The notes under the pieces: generated by a model
Seen by the model: only the letters and a program-made list of their open reading frames with translations
Database searches by the model: none
Told to the model about the DNA's origin: nothing
NCBI GenBank assembly: GCA_028282065.1
Contig: JANQIR010000102.1
Location: 1 to 51,687, forward strand
Length of the DNA stretch: 51,687 nucleotides
Direction: 5' to 3'
From: Aestuariivirgaceae bacterium
GTDB lineage: Bacteria > Pseudomonadota > Alphaproteobacteria > Rhizobiales > Aestuariivirgaceae
Part shown: positions 1 through 9,523 of the stretch, piece after piece
How positions within the stretch are numbered: the stretch's first letter is position 1
How the letters are laid out: every line of letters begins with the position of its first letter
Made by a program: the position numbers and the translations under genes

Positions 1-3000
1 TTCTGCGTCGTGCCGTCATCGGCCGTCAGGGTCAGCGTGTCGGTGACAATATCCCCGGCATCGAGCGCCTGCACCGCCGTCTGATCCAGCGTATAGGTCC
101 AGGTATCGCCGGCCCCATTGACCGCGATGGAACCGTACGTGCCGGTATCCGTGGCCGAGGCGAAGCTCGGGTTATCATCCGCATCCACATCCGAGATGGC
201 AATGGCACCGGTCGCCGTCGTGACATCGCCGATATCGCCTTCCGTCACCGCGCCGGTAAACGTGCCGGTCACAACCGGCGCATCGTCAACCCCTGTCACC
301 GTTATCGTTACGGTCGCCGCGTCGGTAACACCATTTCCATCGGTGATTGTGTAGGTGAACGTATCTGTGATGACGTCACCCGCATCCAGAGCCTGCAAAG
401 CTGCAGCCGCTGTCGGATCATATGTATAGCTGCCATCGGCATTCACAGTTACAGCGGCACCTTGCGCGCTGGTGCTGTCATATCCCGTCACCGTCAAACC
501 GGCCACGGCATCAAAATTGCCTTTGACCGTGTCCGCGTCGATCGCGCTCGCATAAAAATTGAATTTAGCTATATCGCCGACGAAGTTATTGTAGGTCCCA
601 CCGTCGTTGATACCGCCATTGACCGTTCCAAGACCGGCAGCATTACCACCTGCCCAGTCGTTCAGAACCGTCGCCGTGAGATCTTCGGCGACCAGGGTGC
701 CGTTGATGTACAATGCCACCCGATCGTTGCTACCCGAGGCATCCCTGTCATAGGTCAACGTGGCCTGGGTGAACTCGTTAGTGACGTTGGCAAGCCCGCC
801 AAGCAGGTTCGACAGGTCGGCCACAAGTGTGATTGTCGTGCCGCTGTCCTTGACCGCAACTCTGAGGTCATCGCGATTACCATCGCCGTCGTCGTCCGCG
901 AGCACAAACGACAGCCCGTCCCCGGTCGCCCCGGTTTCAAACAGAACGACGTCATTGTTCAGATTTGTCGGTTTAAACCAGAATTCAAAGCTGGCATCTG
1001 CCACGGAGTAGTCCGTTCCGGCAACGTTGTCAAAGCTGCCAACTGTGCCGCCTCCAGCCCCGGTAAAGTTCAGAACCTGAGAGATCCCAGGGTAGCCGGT
1101 CGCCGGGCTGGTATTCAATGTGACGCTTGGATCGAGCGTCCAGGCATGGCTCGTGGCCGTCGTCGAATCCCACGTTCCCGCACCGCCCAGCGCATCGGCG
1201 TCGTAATTCAATATGTAGCTGGTATCAGTGGCTTGCGCATCATTTGTCAGCACGCCGGGTGCGCTCGCGCTAAGTAACGTGTCTTCATCGGTGGCTCCGG
1301 TGTCGTCAATCGCGTCCGGTGGCCGCAAAAGGAATACGGTAACGGTCGACGTCTCGGTGACGCCGCCACTTGTCACCGTGTAAGTGAAGCTGTCCGATGT
1401 GGTGAAACCGGCACCAGGCGTATAGGTAACGGTGTTGTCACCGTTCACCACGACTGTGCCGAAGGTACCGTTGGTCGCTCCGGTCACCATCGGCGTGGCC
1501 TCAAAATTATCATTTGCAAGGACATCGACTGTCACCGAGGACGCAGCGCCAAGAAACGCCGAATCCGCCACCGCATCGGTCACAGGATCGACGACCACAA
1601 CCACGGTTGCCGTCTCAACCCCGCCGCCACTGGTAACGGTGTAGGTAAAGGTATCCGTGCCGTAGAAGTCCGCGTTCGGCGTATAGGTGACAGTGTTGTC
1701 CCCATTAACCACCACCGTGCCGTTCGTGCCATTCGTCGCGCCGGTCACACTCGGCGTGTTCTCGAAGTCGTCATTGGCCAGCACGTCGATGGTGACGGCG
1801 TTGTCTTCCAGCGTGTTGGCGGCGTCATCAGCAATGTCCTGGACACCGCTAACGGTGATCGTCACCGACGCCGTTTCCTGAACGCCACCACTTGTCACGG
1901 TGTAGGTAAAGGTGTCCGTGCCGTGGAAGTCGGCATTCGGCGTGTACCGAACCGTGTTGTCACCATTGATTGTGACTGTGCCGTACGTGCCGTCGGTCAC
2001 ACCCGTGACGACCGGTGTGGCTTCGAAATTGTCGTTGGCCAGCACATCGACATCGACGAAACTCTCTTCCGTCGTCGTGTCGCTATCCGCAACGATATCG
2101 GCGACAGCCGACACCGTGATCTGACCCGTCACGGTGTTCGAGACGGCATCGGCGCTGTCGACCGCGACATAGTCAAAGCCGACCGGACCGCCCGCTGCCG
2201 TGTTGAAATCCGCTGCAGGCGTGAAACGCAGATCCACCGTGCCGCCGGACGCAGGAATATCGGCACCCGCGACGACCGCGGCCCAGCCGCTTCCGGTATC
2301 GTATTCCAACACACCCTGAGCGGCAGGTGGCAGGGACGTAACCCGGTAACGGTCGACCACCGCATCATCGGCACCTGACCCCGTATCCACGTCAGAGGAC
2401 GTCAGCGTAAAGACAACAGCGGTGTCCTCGCTGGTCGAGGGTGTAACCGTCTGCGGACCCGAGATCGTCGGTGCGTCATTGTCCGGCTGAACAGTGATCG
2501 CCACAGTATCGATATCGTCTCTTTGACCATCATTTGTCGTGACGGTCAGAAGGTCGGAACCATTGTAATCGCCTGTCGGGTCATATGTCAGACCGTCGAG
2601 AGCGGCGTTTATGTCGGCTATCGCACCGCTGACCACGACCGTGGATGTGCCGTCACCGGTGACGGTCACGCCGGCCGTGGATCCGAGCGTCAGCGTGCCG
2701 TTAGTCACCGTCAAGGTGGTGGTGAGATTAGGTGTGTCGACATCCGACACAAGGATCTCATTGAACGTTGCGCCAGAAAATACCAGCCCCGTGTCTTCCA
2801 ATGTCGATTGGGCGCCCGGAACCGTATTCACAGGCGGCCTGTCATTGTCGAGGATCGTGGTGTCGACGCTGGCAGACGTGGTCAACTGGCTGTTGACGGC
2901 ATTGGAGATCGCCACCGAATAGGTCTCATCGCCCTCGTCATCGGTATCGTCGATCGTCGGCAGATCTATCGTGATATCAGGAACCGCGCCAGAGCCGTCG

Positions 3001-6000
3001 AACAGGATCCGGAAATCATCCGGCACGCTAGCGGTATTGTAGGAGAACTGCTGATACTGGCCCGATCCATCGCTGATACCGACCGTGGCAGACACACCAT
3101 TGTCCTCACCAGAACCGCCTGCGGTCGTGTCCTGGTAGCGCAGTTCGAAGCTGTTGGTGCTCTCATGCAGCACCAACTGGAACGTCATGTCTTCGCCCGC
3201 AGATCCGTTGATCCGGACAATCTGATTCCATTGTATGACAAACTCGCGCGACCCGGCAGTGCCTTGCGTCAAGACATAGATATCGTCGCTATCGCCATCG
3301 CCCGGATTGAGATCGTCCCAAAGCACCGCAATCGCCGGCAGGCCGTCAAGCGTGTTGCCCGTAGAAAAGTCCTCATTCGTGTAGTCGTTTGAACCGCCGC
3401 CAAATGTCACAAAGCCGTTCGACCCGACATATAGCTGGCTATATGTGCTGCCGTAGAAGTCGAAGTTGAAGCCGATCGACTGCAGCGAGCTGCTGTCATC
3501 GGAAAGACCGAGCGATGTGGCGCCGGGATTGCCGGAGATATCGTCAAAATTGGCGCCGGACGACGACGAAACGGTGTAGTCGGACGCCGTATAGGTGATG
3601 GTCGTTCCATCATAGGAAAAGCCCGCCTGGCCGGAAATCGCATTTGCCACGGCAGCAACGAAAAGGTCGTAGTCCGCGCTCTCAGTGGTGATATCCGAGA
3701 TCGCAATGTCAACCGACATCGTTTCACCCGGATTTGGCGAACCGTTGAGACTCAAGGTGTAGGACGCCGTGGCCCCTTCCCCGACACTCACATCACCGCT
3801 CAAAGACCATGTCGGATCGACCGTCATGGCGACAAGTGCGGTATCCGTATCGCCATCCGCATCGGCCGCCGTATAGGAGAAGCTGAAGGAGCCGGAGAAC
3901 GAGGTCGACGCGGTATAGGTCAACGTGCCATCCGGGTTCAGCGCCACGGTTCCCTGTCCGCCGGACAGGACGACAGGCGATCCGACAGAGATTGCCTGAC
4001 CATCGACCTGCGTCACGATTTCGCCGCCATCGAGAACGGAATCGTTCGACAGAACGTCAATCGTGGTACTGCCACCTGCATAGGTCGCGCCGGAATCATC
4101 CACCGCAACCACCGGGTCATCCACCGCATCGATGGTAATGAGCAGCTGGATCGGCCCGGTCGTGGCGGACGCTGTCGTGACGCCGTTTTCCGCACCTGTT
4201 TCCGTCGATGTCGCGGATACATCGATTGCGTAGGTCGCAACACCGGACGGTGGCGGCATGAACGACAAGGTTGCCAGTTGCGCTGGCGTGATCGTGACCG
4301 AACCGCCGGTGATGGTCAGTGGCGTTCCGTTGTCGCGGATTTCAGCCCCGGCCGGTATGTTCGACAAGGTGATGCTGGTGATCGTCTCCGAACCATCCGT
4401 GTCGACCAGCGATACAGCGATCTTTCCGCCAAGCTGGACTTCCTGATCCACGGGGCCACCTACTGCCTGAACAGACAGGTTAGGCGCATCGGCTACAGCA
4501 TTGATATTGAAGGTCGCATTCTGAGTCGTCGTATTGCTGTCACCGTTCGGTTCGGTGGTGATCGCGGCAATAGTGACTGTGATATCAAGATCCGAATGCG
4601 CCGGACGGCTCGCACGGATCTGCGACAATGTCCAACTCGTAATGTCCACTGTCGTGGAACCGGCAGATGCCGTGAAACTGTTTGTGCCGTCGCTTAGCGT
4701 CACGCCCTCAGGAATGGCGCGCGCCTCGATTGCCAGGCTCTCCGATCCATCTGTGTCGGGCGTGGACGCAACGATGTTAAGCGCATTGCTTGGCTGGTCT
4801 TCATCCGTGGCCGAGGAATCAAGCGTAAGCGTCAGGACAGGCGTGTCTGCCACCGGCTGAACATTGATGGAAACAAAGGTGGTTGACGAGTTGGAACCGG
4901 GATCGCTGACCGTGTAATTGAGCAGTTCAACGCCGGCAAAATGACTGGGCGGCACATATGTGAACGATCCGTCACTGTTGAGCGTCAGCGTTCCGCCCGA
5001 AGGGGTTGTATGTGCGCTTGCCAACGGAATCGGATTGCCTGCAGAATCCGTAGCGCTGGTTATGGTCAGGGGATCGCCCTGCGGATCGGAATCATTGGCT
5101 AGCAGGCCGTTTGCGGCAATGACGGTCAATGTGCCGTCTTCCTGCATGACATATGTGTCACTGGCGGCAGCAGGCGCATTGATCGCGGTCGAGAAGTTTA
5201 TCGCGGTCGTTGCGATACCGGTCTGCAAAATGCCATCGCTGACCTGAACTTCAATCGTTCTGATGTAGCTTTGATCGAAGGTGGCGGCAGAGTTTGAGTA
5301 GGTGACCGAATGGATCGCCTGCTCATAGTTTTCGATCAGCGCCGTACCGGACAGGGTAACCGTGATTTCACCCGGAACGGATGTGTCCGTCACTGCGGAA
5401 ATACCCAGGGACGCCATAAGCGCGGCGTCTACATTGAGCTGATCGCCGTTCGATGCGTTGGTCAGCCGAATTGTGGCCGACTGCATCGTCGTGTCATTAA
5501 GGTCGAAGATTGCAACGTCCGCATCGGCCACGGCAACCGGCACATCGAAATCGCTGCCAGGGACGGATCCGTCAACATAGGTGCCCTGGTAGTTGCTGCC
5601 GGTTGCGCCCGAAGAATCGTCCGGATCCAGATCTATGCCTTGCGTATCCGTCGTCACCGGATTGGAGAACACCAGATCGCCGTCGCCATCGTGGTCGAAC
5701 CAGCGCGTCGATGTGTTGAATGTGTAGTATGTCAGCGTGAGCTGGTTGGCGCTTGCCCAGGAATATTCGATCCAGCTTGTATCGTCGGTATTGACCTGGT
5801 TCTGGGTGCCATCGGCACGCAGGTTGTTGTTGTCGATGGAAATGTTCAGATTGGTCGGGCTCTGGACCGTGTAGGATGACAGGTTACTCATATCGGCCGA
5901 AATGGCCTCGATCGTTCCCGGATTTCCGCCGCTGCCATCAAGATCGGCGATGGTCAGCGAAATCTCGCCTTCCTGTGGCCGAATCGTCGTACCGGCTTCA

Positions 6001-7019
6001 AAGATCTCCCAGGTAATCGTCACGCTGCCCTGATCCGAGATCAGCACGCGAAAGTCGTCCAGGCCCGGATTCGTGGTTGAAACGGTGCCAAAATCGACCG
6101 TTGCGCCATCCTGAATGTCGATCACGGTTGCCCGCACATCGATACTCGTGGACCCGATGGTTCCAGCATTCGCCCAGGTGGCCGTCGATCCCACGCCACC
6201 GCCACCTGTAATGACCGGATCGCTCGTCGCCTGCATCAAGAACGGCAACAGCAGATGATTGTAACTTCCGAGGTAGTAGCTGCCGGCTTCGACCTGACCG
6301 ATATTGAGCTCAAGGTCCCAGTCGCCGCCAAGACTGGAAGCACCCGTCAGATCATCCGATGCCGCGACATCGGCACCGGTCGCCTCGGCAAGAAGCCGGG
6401 CGGCTTCCTCTCCGCCACTGCCGGCGCCAAAGTTACAGCCATAAATGAGAATGTCGGCGCTATCGCTGAGCGCGGCACCGATATCCGCCAAAGCACTGCT
6501 GGAGGTCGTCTTGATGGTTTCAGCCGTCACCACCGCATTGCCCAGGTTGAGCTGGGCCTCGCCTCCGTGCGAAATGATGTGGATCGCCTCAACTTCCGAG
6601 CGGCCTTCCAGAGCCTGGGCGATCTGCATCAGTCCATCCCGGTCACCATCCAGCAGGACGATTTCCGCCGACGGATCAATGCCGTCAATCAGCGACTGAT
6701 AGTCCCTCACACCGCTGTCAATGAAGACCACTTCACCGCCGGTGGAGTCGGCCGTATTGTCGTCCAGTGCCGCCACCAGTTCGTCGTGCGCCACGTCCGG
6801 CCCTGACTGGACCATCGGTTCGGCCGGCACCTGTTCGGCAACCTCCATTCCGGTCGCCACGGCAGCGGCGTCAAGAACGATGCGCGGCTCCAGCGCCAGT
6901 AGAGAACTGCCCGTGCGAACAGAAGGCGGATCGTTACGCCCCTGCGCAGTTCCTTTCCTCTTCGACTTCCTGCCGGAGGTGTTTTGATTCTTGCCTGAAT
7001 TCTGGTCCTGAAAACTCAT
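1..7019 (-). CDS. Giant DUF4347/LEPR-motif multi-domain surface or secreted protein (C-terminus outside window)
   Basis: The reading frame starts at the ATG at 7019. Translation through the cadherin-like repeats and at the left edge stays in the same frame, giving at least 2,338 residues with the C-terminus missing. The N-terminus is basic and carries the LEPRIVLDAAA motif at residues 43-53, which typically precedes a DUF4347 domain; that domain follows at about 95-260 and contains an HIISHGG segment. After it come Ig/cadherin-like modules, a Calx-beta-like segment (about 1060-1110), a nidogen-like segment (about 1165-1300, with FYG and YVGSNGF), three 87-residue cadherin-like repeats (about 1635-1895), a LamG/concanavalin-like domain (about 2010-2160) and VCBS-like repeats at the edge. 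Such proteins are large adhesins or matrix proteins, probably exported. No classical signal peptide is visible. The TolC- and HlyD-like genes upstream on the same strand suggest the export route. An RTX region or secretion signal cannot be judged because the end is missing. The multi-domain call is firm; the function is inferred. Confidence 0.85.
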   Translation of the reverse strand, partial: MSFQDQNSGKNQNTSGRKSKRKGTAQGRNDPPSVRTGSSLLALEPRIVLDAAAVATGMEVAEQVPAEPMVQSGPDVAHDELVAALDDNTADSTGGEVVFIDSGVRDYQSLIDGIDPSAEIVLLDGDRDGLMQIAQALEGRSEVEAIHIISHGGEAQLNLGNAVVTAETIKTTSSSALADIGAALSDSADILIYGCNFGAGSGGEEAARLLAEATGADVAASDDLTGASSLGGDWDLELNIGQVEAGSYYLGSYNHLLLPFLMQATSDPVITGGGGVGSTATWANAGTIGSTSIDVRATVIDIQDGATVDFGTVSTTNPGLDDFRVLISDQGSVTITWEIFEAGTTIRPQEGEISLTIADLDGSGGNPGTIEAISADMSNLSSYTVQSPTNLNISIDNNNLRADGTQNQVNTDDTSWIEYSWASANQLTLTYYTFNTSTRWFDHDGDGDLVFSNPVTTDTQGIDLDPDDSSGATGSNYQGTYVDGSVPGSDFDVPVAVADADVAIFDLNDTTMQSATIRLTNASNGDQLNVDAALMASLGISAVTDTSVPGEITVTLSGTALIENYEQAIHSVTYSNSAATFDQSYIRTIEVQVSDGILQTGIATTAINFSTAINAPAAASDTYVMQEDGTLTVIAANGLLANDSDPQGDPLTITSATDSAGNPIPLASAHTTPSGGTLTLNSDGSFTYVPPSHFAGVELLNYTVSDPGSNSSTTFVSINVQPVADTPVLTLTLDSSATDEDQPSNALNIVASTPDTDGSESLAIEARAIPEGVTLSDGTNSFTASAGSTTVDITSWTLSQIRASRPAHSDLDITVTIAAITTEPNGDSNTTTQNATFNINAVADAPNLSVQAVGGPVDQEVQLGGKIAVSLVDTDGSETITSITLSNIPAGAEIRDNGTPLTITGGSVTITPAQLATLSFMPPPSGVATYAIDVSATSTETGAENGVTTASATTGPIQLLITIDAVDDPVVAVDDSGATYAGGSTTIDVLSNDSVLDGGEIVTQVDGQAISVGSPVVLSGGQGTVALNPDGTLTYTASTSFSGSFSFSYTAADADGDTDTALVAMTVDPTWSLSGDVSVGEGATASYTLSLNGSPNPGETMSVDIAISDITTESADYDLFVAAVANAISGQAGFSYDGTTITYTASDYTVSSSSGANFDDISGNPGATSLGLSDDSSSLQSIGFNFDFYGSTYSQLYVGSNGFVTFGGGSNDYTNEDFSTGNTLDGLPAIAVLWDDLNPGDGDSDDIYVLTQGTAGSREFVIQWNQIVRINGSAGEDMTFQLVLHESTNSFELRYQDTTAGGSGEDNGVSATVGISDGSGQYQQFSYNTASVPDDFRILFDGSGAVPDITIDLPTIDDTDDEGDETYSVAISNAVNSQLTTSASVDTTILDNDRPPVNTVPGAQSTLEDTGLVFSGATFNEILVSDVDTPNLTTTLTVTNGTLTLGSTAGVTVTGDGTSTVVVSGAIADINAALDGLTYDPTGDYNGSDLLTVTTNDGQRDDIDTVAITVQPDNDAPTISGPQTVTPSTSEDTAVVFTLTSSDVDTGSGADDAVVDRYRVTSLPPAAQGVLEYDTGSGWAAVVAGADIPASGGTVDLRFTPAADFNTAAGGPVGFDYVAVDSADAVSNTVTGQITVSAVADIVADSDTTTEESFVDVDVLANDNFEATPVVTGVTDGTYGTVTINGDNTVRYTPNADFHGTDTFTYTVTSGGVQETASVTITVSGVQDIADDAANTLEDNAVTIDVLANDDFENTPSVTGATNGTNGTVVVNGDNTVTYTPNADFYGTDTFTYTVTSGGGVETATVVVVVDPVTDAVADSAFLGAASSVTVDVLANDNFEATPMVTGATNGTFGTVVVNGDNTVTYTPGAGFTTSDSFTYTVTSGGVTETSTVTVFLLRPPDAIDDTGATDEDTLLSASAPGVLTNDAQATDTSYILNYDADALGGAGTWDSTTATSHAWTLDPSVTLNTSPATGYPGISQVLNFTGAGGGTVGSFDNVAGTDYSVADASFEFWFKPTNLNNDVVLFETGATGDGLSFVLADDDGDGNRDDLRVAVKDSGTTITLVADLSNLLGGLANVTNEFTQATLTYDRDASGSNDRVALYINGTLVAEDLTATVLNDWAGGNAAGLGTVNGGINDGGTYNNFVGDIAKFNFYASAIDADTVKGNFDAVAGLTVTGYDSTSAQGAAVTVNADGSYTYDPTAAAALQALDAGDVITDTFTYTITDGNGVTDAATVTITVTGVDDAPVVTGTFTGAVTEGDIGDVTTATGAIAISDVDADDNPSFASATDTGTYGSIAVNGAGDTWTYTLDQTAVQALDAGDIVTDTLTLTADDGTTQ
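1330..2112 (-). repeat. Three tandem 261-bp repeats encoding cadherin-like modules
   Basis: Equivalent bases of the coding repeat recur at 1421, 1682 and 1943, a strict 261-bp (87-residue) period. Each unit encodes a DVLANDNFE-like start, an NGDNTV.YTP core and a TFTYTVTSGGV end. The units are similar but not identical, as expected for recently expanded extracellular modules in a giant adhesin. The outer limits are approximate. Confidence 0.8.
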
Positions 7020-7081
7020 ACGCCGTTACTCACTTGCAACAGAGTGCGGCATACATTCGGCCGTGCCGTAAACACGCAAAG

Positions 7082-7097
7082 TGGGCCTTTGGGCCCA
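7082..7097. other. Small perfect hairpin upstream of the giant gene
   Basis: TGGGCC (7082-7087) and GGCCCA (7092-7097) are complementary around a 4-base loop. The hairpin lies in the 260-base gap between the TolC-like gene and the giant gene, 63 bases ahead of the ATG at 7019. It could affect the leader of the giant mRNA or be an operator half-site; it has no T-run to act as a terminator. The rest of the gap shows no recognisable promoter or gene. The ribosome-binding site of the giant gene is weak. Confidence 0.35.
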
Positions 7098-7279
7098 ATA
7101 CGCCGCACTATCACACACTTGAAGTACGTGAATCGGGTTACCAAAGATTCAACCGGCCGCTGACAGCCGCGCGACATCAGGATATTTACATCTGCAAGGT
7201 GTGATTACCGTGTAGAGAATCGCTAAAGTTGTTGGCACTTGTCGGCAAACACCGCCAGCAAGGCCGCAGCCTGGAGCAG

Positions 7280-8797
7280 CTACTTCCGGACAAGCTTGAG
7301 CCCGGCTCCAAAATCGCCACGTTCAAACCATACCCGGCGCAGTTTCCCGGCAATCGAGGCAACGCTCTCGTCGGTTGCAAAGCTACCCTCGTATGGATCC
7401 AGGCCCATGGACGCAAAAACGTTAGCGAAAGCGTTCTGCAATGTCGCATGGGCGATATCAAACTTCACTTCGGCCACCAGCGTGTTCATCTCTTCACGGA
7501 TCAGCGTCTGTTCGCTGACACGGCCCGCACTCGCACCAGATCGGATTTGCTTCAGGAGCCGCCGCTGCACGGACAAAAACTCCCCGGCCGTGGCGAGCTC
7601 CTTTCGATAATGATGGTAGCGCACGTTGGCGACGTGGATCTGCGTCATGATGGCCATGGTCAGGGCAAGTGCCCTTTGATCGAGGAGGTCATCCTGCCCC
7701 TCGATCACATTCAAACGTGCCGGATACTGAAAGATCCGCATCAGGTTCCAACTTGCCTTGGCGCCATAGGACAGCCAGTCATTGCTGAACAGAAATGAGT
7801 TGCTAGACCAGTTCGGACCTGCATAGACCTGTATGCCGGGCAACAGCTCCAAAAGTGCGGCATCGGCTTCCTTCTCATTAATCCGTTGCTTATACGCAAC
7901 CTCGCGAAGTTCGGGACGGTTTATCATCGCAATTGCAATCATTTGCCGCGGCGACAGTTTAACCTTGAGCCGCACAGTTCTGCGTCCGGCCTCCGAGACC
8001 CGGAATCTCTTGCCTGGCCTAACGTTCATCAAAGCGGCAAGCTGGGTCTTGGCGATCCGCAGCTCGCCCTCAAGTTTTTGTATTTCCCTTTTTATTTCAA
8101 CAAGTTCCCGCTCATATGTCAGAGCGGTAATGGGGGATGTCTGACCGCCGGAAGACAGCTTGCGGGTGTCTGCCAATGCACGTCTTACCCGTGATTCCAG
8201 ACGGCGCAGTTTGCGCAGCAGCCGCTGTCCGCTGACAGCCCTCCAATAGGACGTGCGCACGTCCTCTATGACCCGGTTGACAACCTTGCGCTTGAGTTCT
8301 TCGGCAACCAGCACCTCGTCGGCCTGCTGCTTGGCCCGCACATAGGACAGACCGAAATCAAGGATATGCCAGCTCAGCGCGATATCGGAGGTAAAGATAT
8401 CCAGATCCTGGGATGAGGAGAATGTCAGGGATTCCGTCCCAAGCGTGCGCGACGACAGAATTTCGCGGCTGTTGCCGCCGGCATATTTGTTGCGCCCGGC
8501 ATAGCCTGAGTTCACCACAAGATCGGGCAGCAGCTTGTAGGTCGCCAAATCCAGCCGCTTGATCCGCAGTGACCGCTCTTTGAGTTCAACCTTGTAGTCC
8601 AGATTGTACTTCAGCGCCCTGGCCATGGCCTCATACAGGTCCACAGCGCGATTAAGCGCCTCTTGATCCTGCGTAACGCGATCCACCTTGTCGGTGGCAA
8701 ATGTATGAAGATCCTGCTGATCCAAAGGTTCGGGAGTGATCACGCACCCGGTGAGCACTAAAACAAGCGCAACACTGCAAAGCAGCGGTCGAAACAC
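7280..8797 (-). CDS. TolC-like outer-membrane efflux lipoprotein
   Basis: This 505-residue protein starts with GTG at 8797, preceded by a G-rich Shine-Dalgarno stretch. It opens with a lipoprotein signal peptide whose lipobox LTGC places the acylated cysteine at residue 18. The body has the long charged amphipathic helices and duplicated layout of TolC/OprM-type outer-membrane factors, for example near ELVEIKREIQKLEGELR, RPELREVAYKQ and YHHYRKELATA. In this family three subunits form an outer-membrane channel and periplasmic tunnel that docks with HlyD-type adaptors. It lies immediately upstream of the giant DUF4347 gene and downstream of three HlyD-domain genes on the same strand, so it is the likely exit duct for that giant protein. 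The family call is strong; the cargo is inferred. Confidence 0.85.
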   Translation of the reverse strand: MFRPLLCSVALVLVLTGCVITPEPLDQQDLHTFATDKVDRVTQDQEALNRAVDLYEAMARALKYNLDYKVELKERSLRIKRLDLATYKLLPDLVVNSGYAGRNKYAGGNSREILSSRTLGTESLTFSSSQDLDIFTSDIALSWHILDFGLSYVRAKQQADEVLVAEELKRKVVNRVIEDVRTSYWRAVSGQRLLRKLRRLESRVRRALADTRKLSSGGQTSPITALTYERELVEIKREIQKLEGELRIAKTQLAALMNVRPGKRFRVSEAGRRTVRLKVKLSPRQMIAIAMINRPELREVAYKQRINEKEADAALLELLPGIQVYAGPNWSSNSFLFSNDWLSYGAKASWNLMRIFQYPARLNVIEGQDDLLDQRALALTMAIMTQIHVANVRYHHYRKELATAGEFLSVQRRLLKQIRSGASAGRVSEQTLIREEMNTLVAEVKFDIAHATLQNAFANVFASMGLDPYEGSFATDESVASIAGKLRRVWFERGDFGAGLKLVRK

Positions 8798-9126
8798 ACC
8801 GAACCCCCAACCCGCATTCCTGTTGTGAGTCTTTCAGACTCTTAAATGATTCGCATCGCAGTGGTTCATATTGAAACACCTTGCGCAGAATTATCCACAA
8901 AGGGTCAACGAGACGTTAACGTTTGCAATCGCTGATTGCTAAAGACGGTTCACTCGCCCAATGCGCGCCGTGACTTGAAATACGGCTTGAAATCCGTCGT
9001 TTAAGCTGAAAATCCGGCGCTGGTTTGCTGCAACGGCTTGCTACCTCGTCCATCCCTGACGGATGGCACGCCCCTTGCTCCGCTCCGGTCCGAAAACACC
9101 GGACCGGTGGAACTTCGGACGACACT
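8798..9126. other. 329-base intergenic region upstream of the TolC-like gene
   Basis: No convincing gene was found here. The region separates the minus-strand TolC-like gene from a divergent small plus-strand gene, so promoters for both probably lie within it. A perfect match to the DnaA box consensus TTATCCACA is at 8891-8899. Open frames in this stretch lack family features or a good ribosome-binding site and were not called. Confidence 0.5.
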
Positions 9127-9369
9127 ATGAGCAAAATACTTGTAGCGGCAGCTGTCAGCGGGAATTTTACTCTTTATCCAGGGTTTCTCGAGCCGTTTCG
9201 CAATGTTGAAGCCATTGTGGATCGCGGCCTGATCCTGGAAGTGGTGATACGCTGTGATGCCACGGCCACAGGGATACTTTCTTTCTCCAAACCCGAACGT
9301 CTGTACTGTTCCTCCAAGAACAGATGCTATCGCGAGCTGGCCCCCGCCATGGCCGATACCTGCCGCTAG
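9127..9369 (+). CDS. Small conserved-looking hypothetical protein with three cysteines
   Basis: The proposed start is the ATG at 9127, giving 80 residues. The frame stays open to 9025 upstream, but that extension is rich in Pro, Arg and His and looks non-coding. The protein has a short mildly hydrophobic N-terminus, then a core around LILEVVIRCDATATGILSFS, then Lys-Pro-Glu-Arg-Leu-Tyr-Cys and a C-terminal Thr-Cys-Arg. The pattern (Ile-Arg-Cys, a serine/lysine turn, Leu-Tyr-Cys, terminal Cys-Arg) resembles small hypothetical proteins I associate with Rhizobiales genomes, often predicted periplasmic. I do not know a function. It is the only plus-strand gene inside the adhesin/export cluster. 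The ribosome-binding site is weak, so both start and gene status are uncertain. Confidence 0.5.
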   Translation: MSKILVAAAVSGNFTLYPGFLEPFRNVEAIVDRGLILEVVIRCDATATGILSFSKPERLYCSSKNRCYRELAPAMADTCR

Positions 9370-9392
9370 CGCTTAACTGTTATAAAACGGGG

Positions 9393-9414
9393 TTTTCCAC
9401 ATGACCTGTGGATA
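9393..9414. repeat. Inverted pair of DnaA-box-like sequences / short hairpin
   Basis: TTTTCCACA (9393-9401) faces the complement of CTATCCACA across 5 bases. The inner 6 bp, TCCACA/TGTGGA, can form a hairpin just after the small gene's stop at 9369. It could be a weak terminator or a pair of DnaA-like sites. A third site of this type lies at 8891-8899. Confidence 0.35.
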
Positions 9415-9523
9415 GACTGTGCGTTGGAGCGCTTTCCTCCACTCCAAAGACACTTCACGAGACCTGCCTTGTTCCCGGCATGCCAATCAAACGGACAAGC
9501 AATCCCGAACCAGGGTGCTGACC

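Noticed and set aside
462..3392. Long plus-strand open frames opposite the giant gene (462-1277 and 2523-3392)
   Set aside because: They are antisense to clear repeat-domain coding sequence, lack ribosome sites and have composition of reverse-complement cadherin repeats.
8891..9414. Possible replication origin from DnaA-box-like sites
   Set aside because: Only three dispersed sites, no AT-rich unwinding region and no replication genes such as dnaA, repC or parA nearby.
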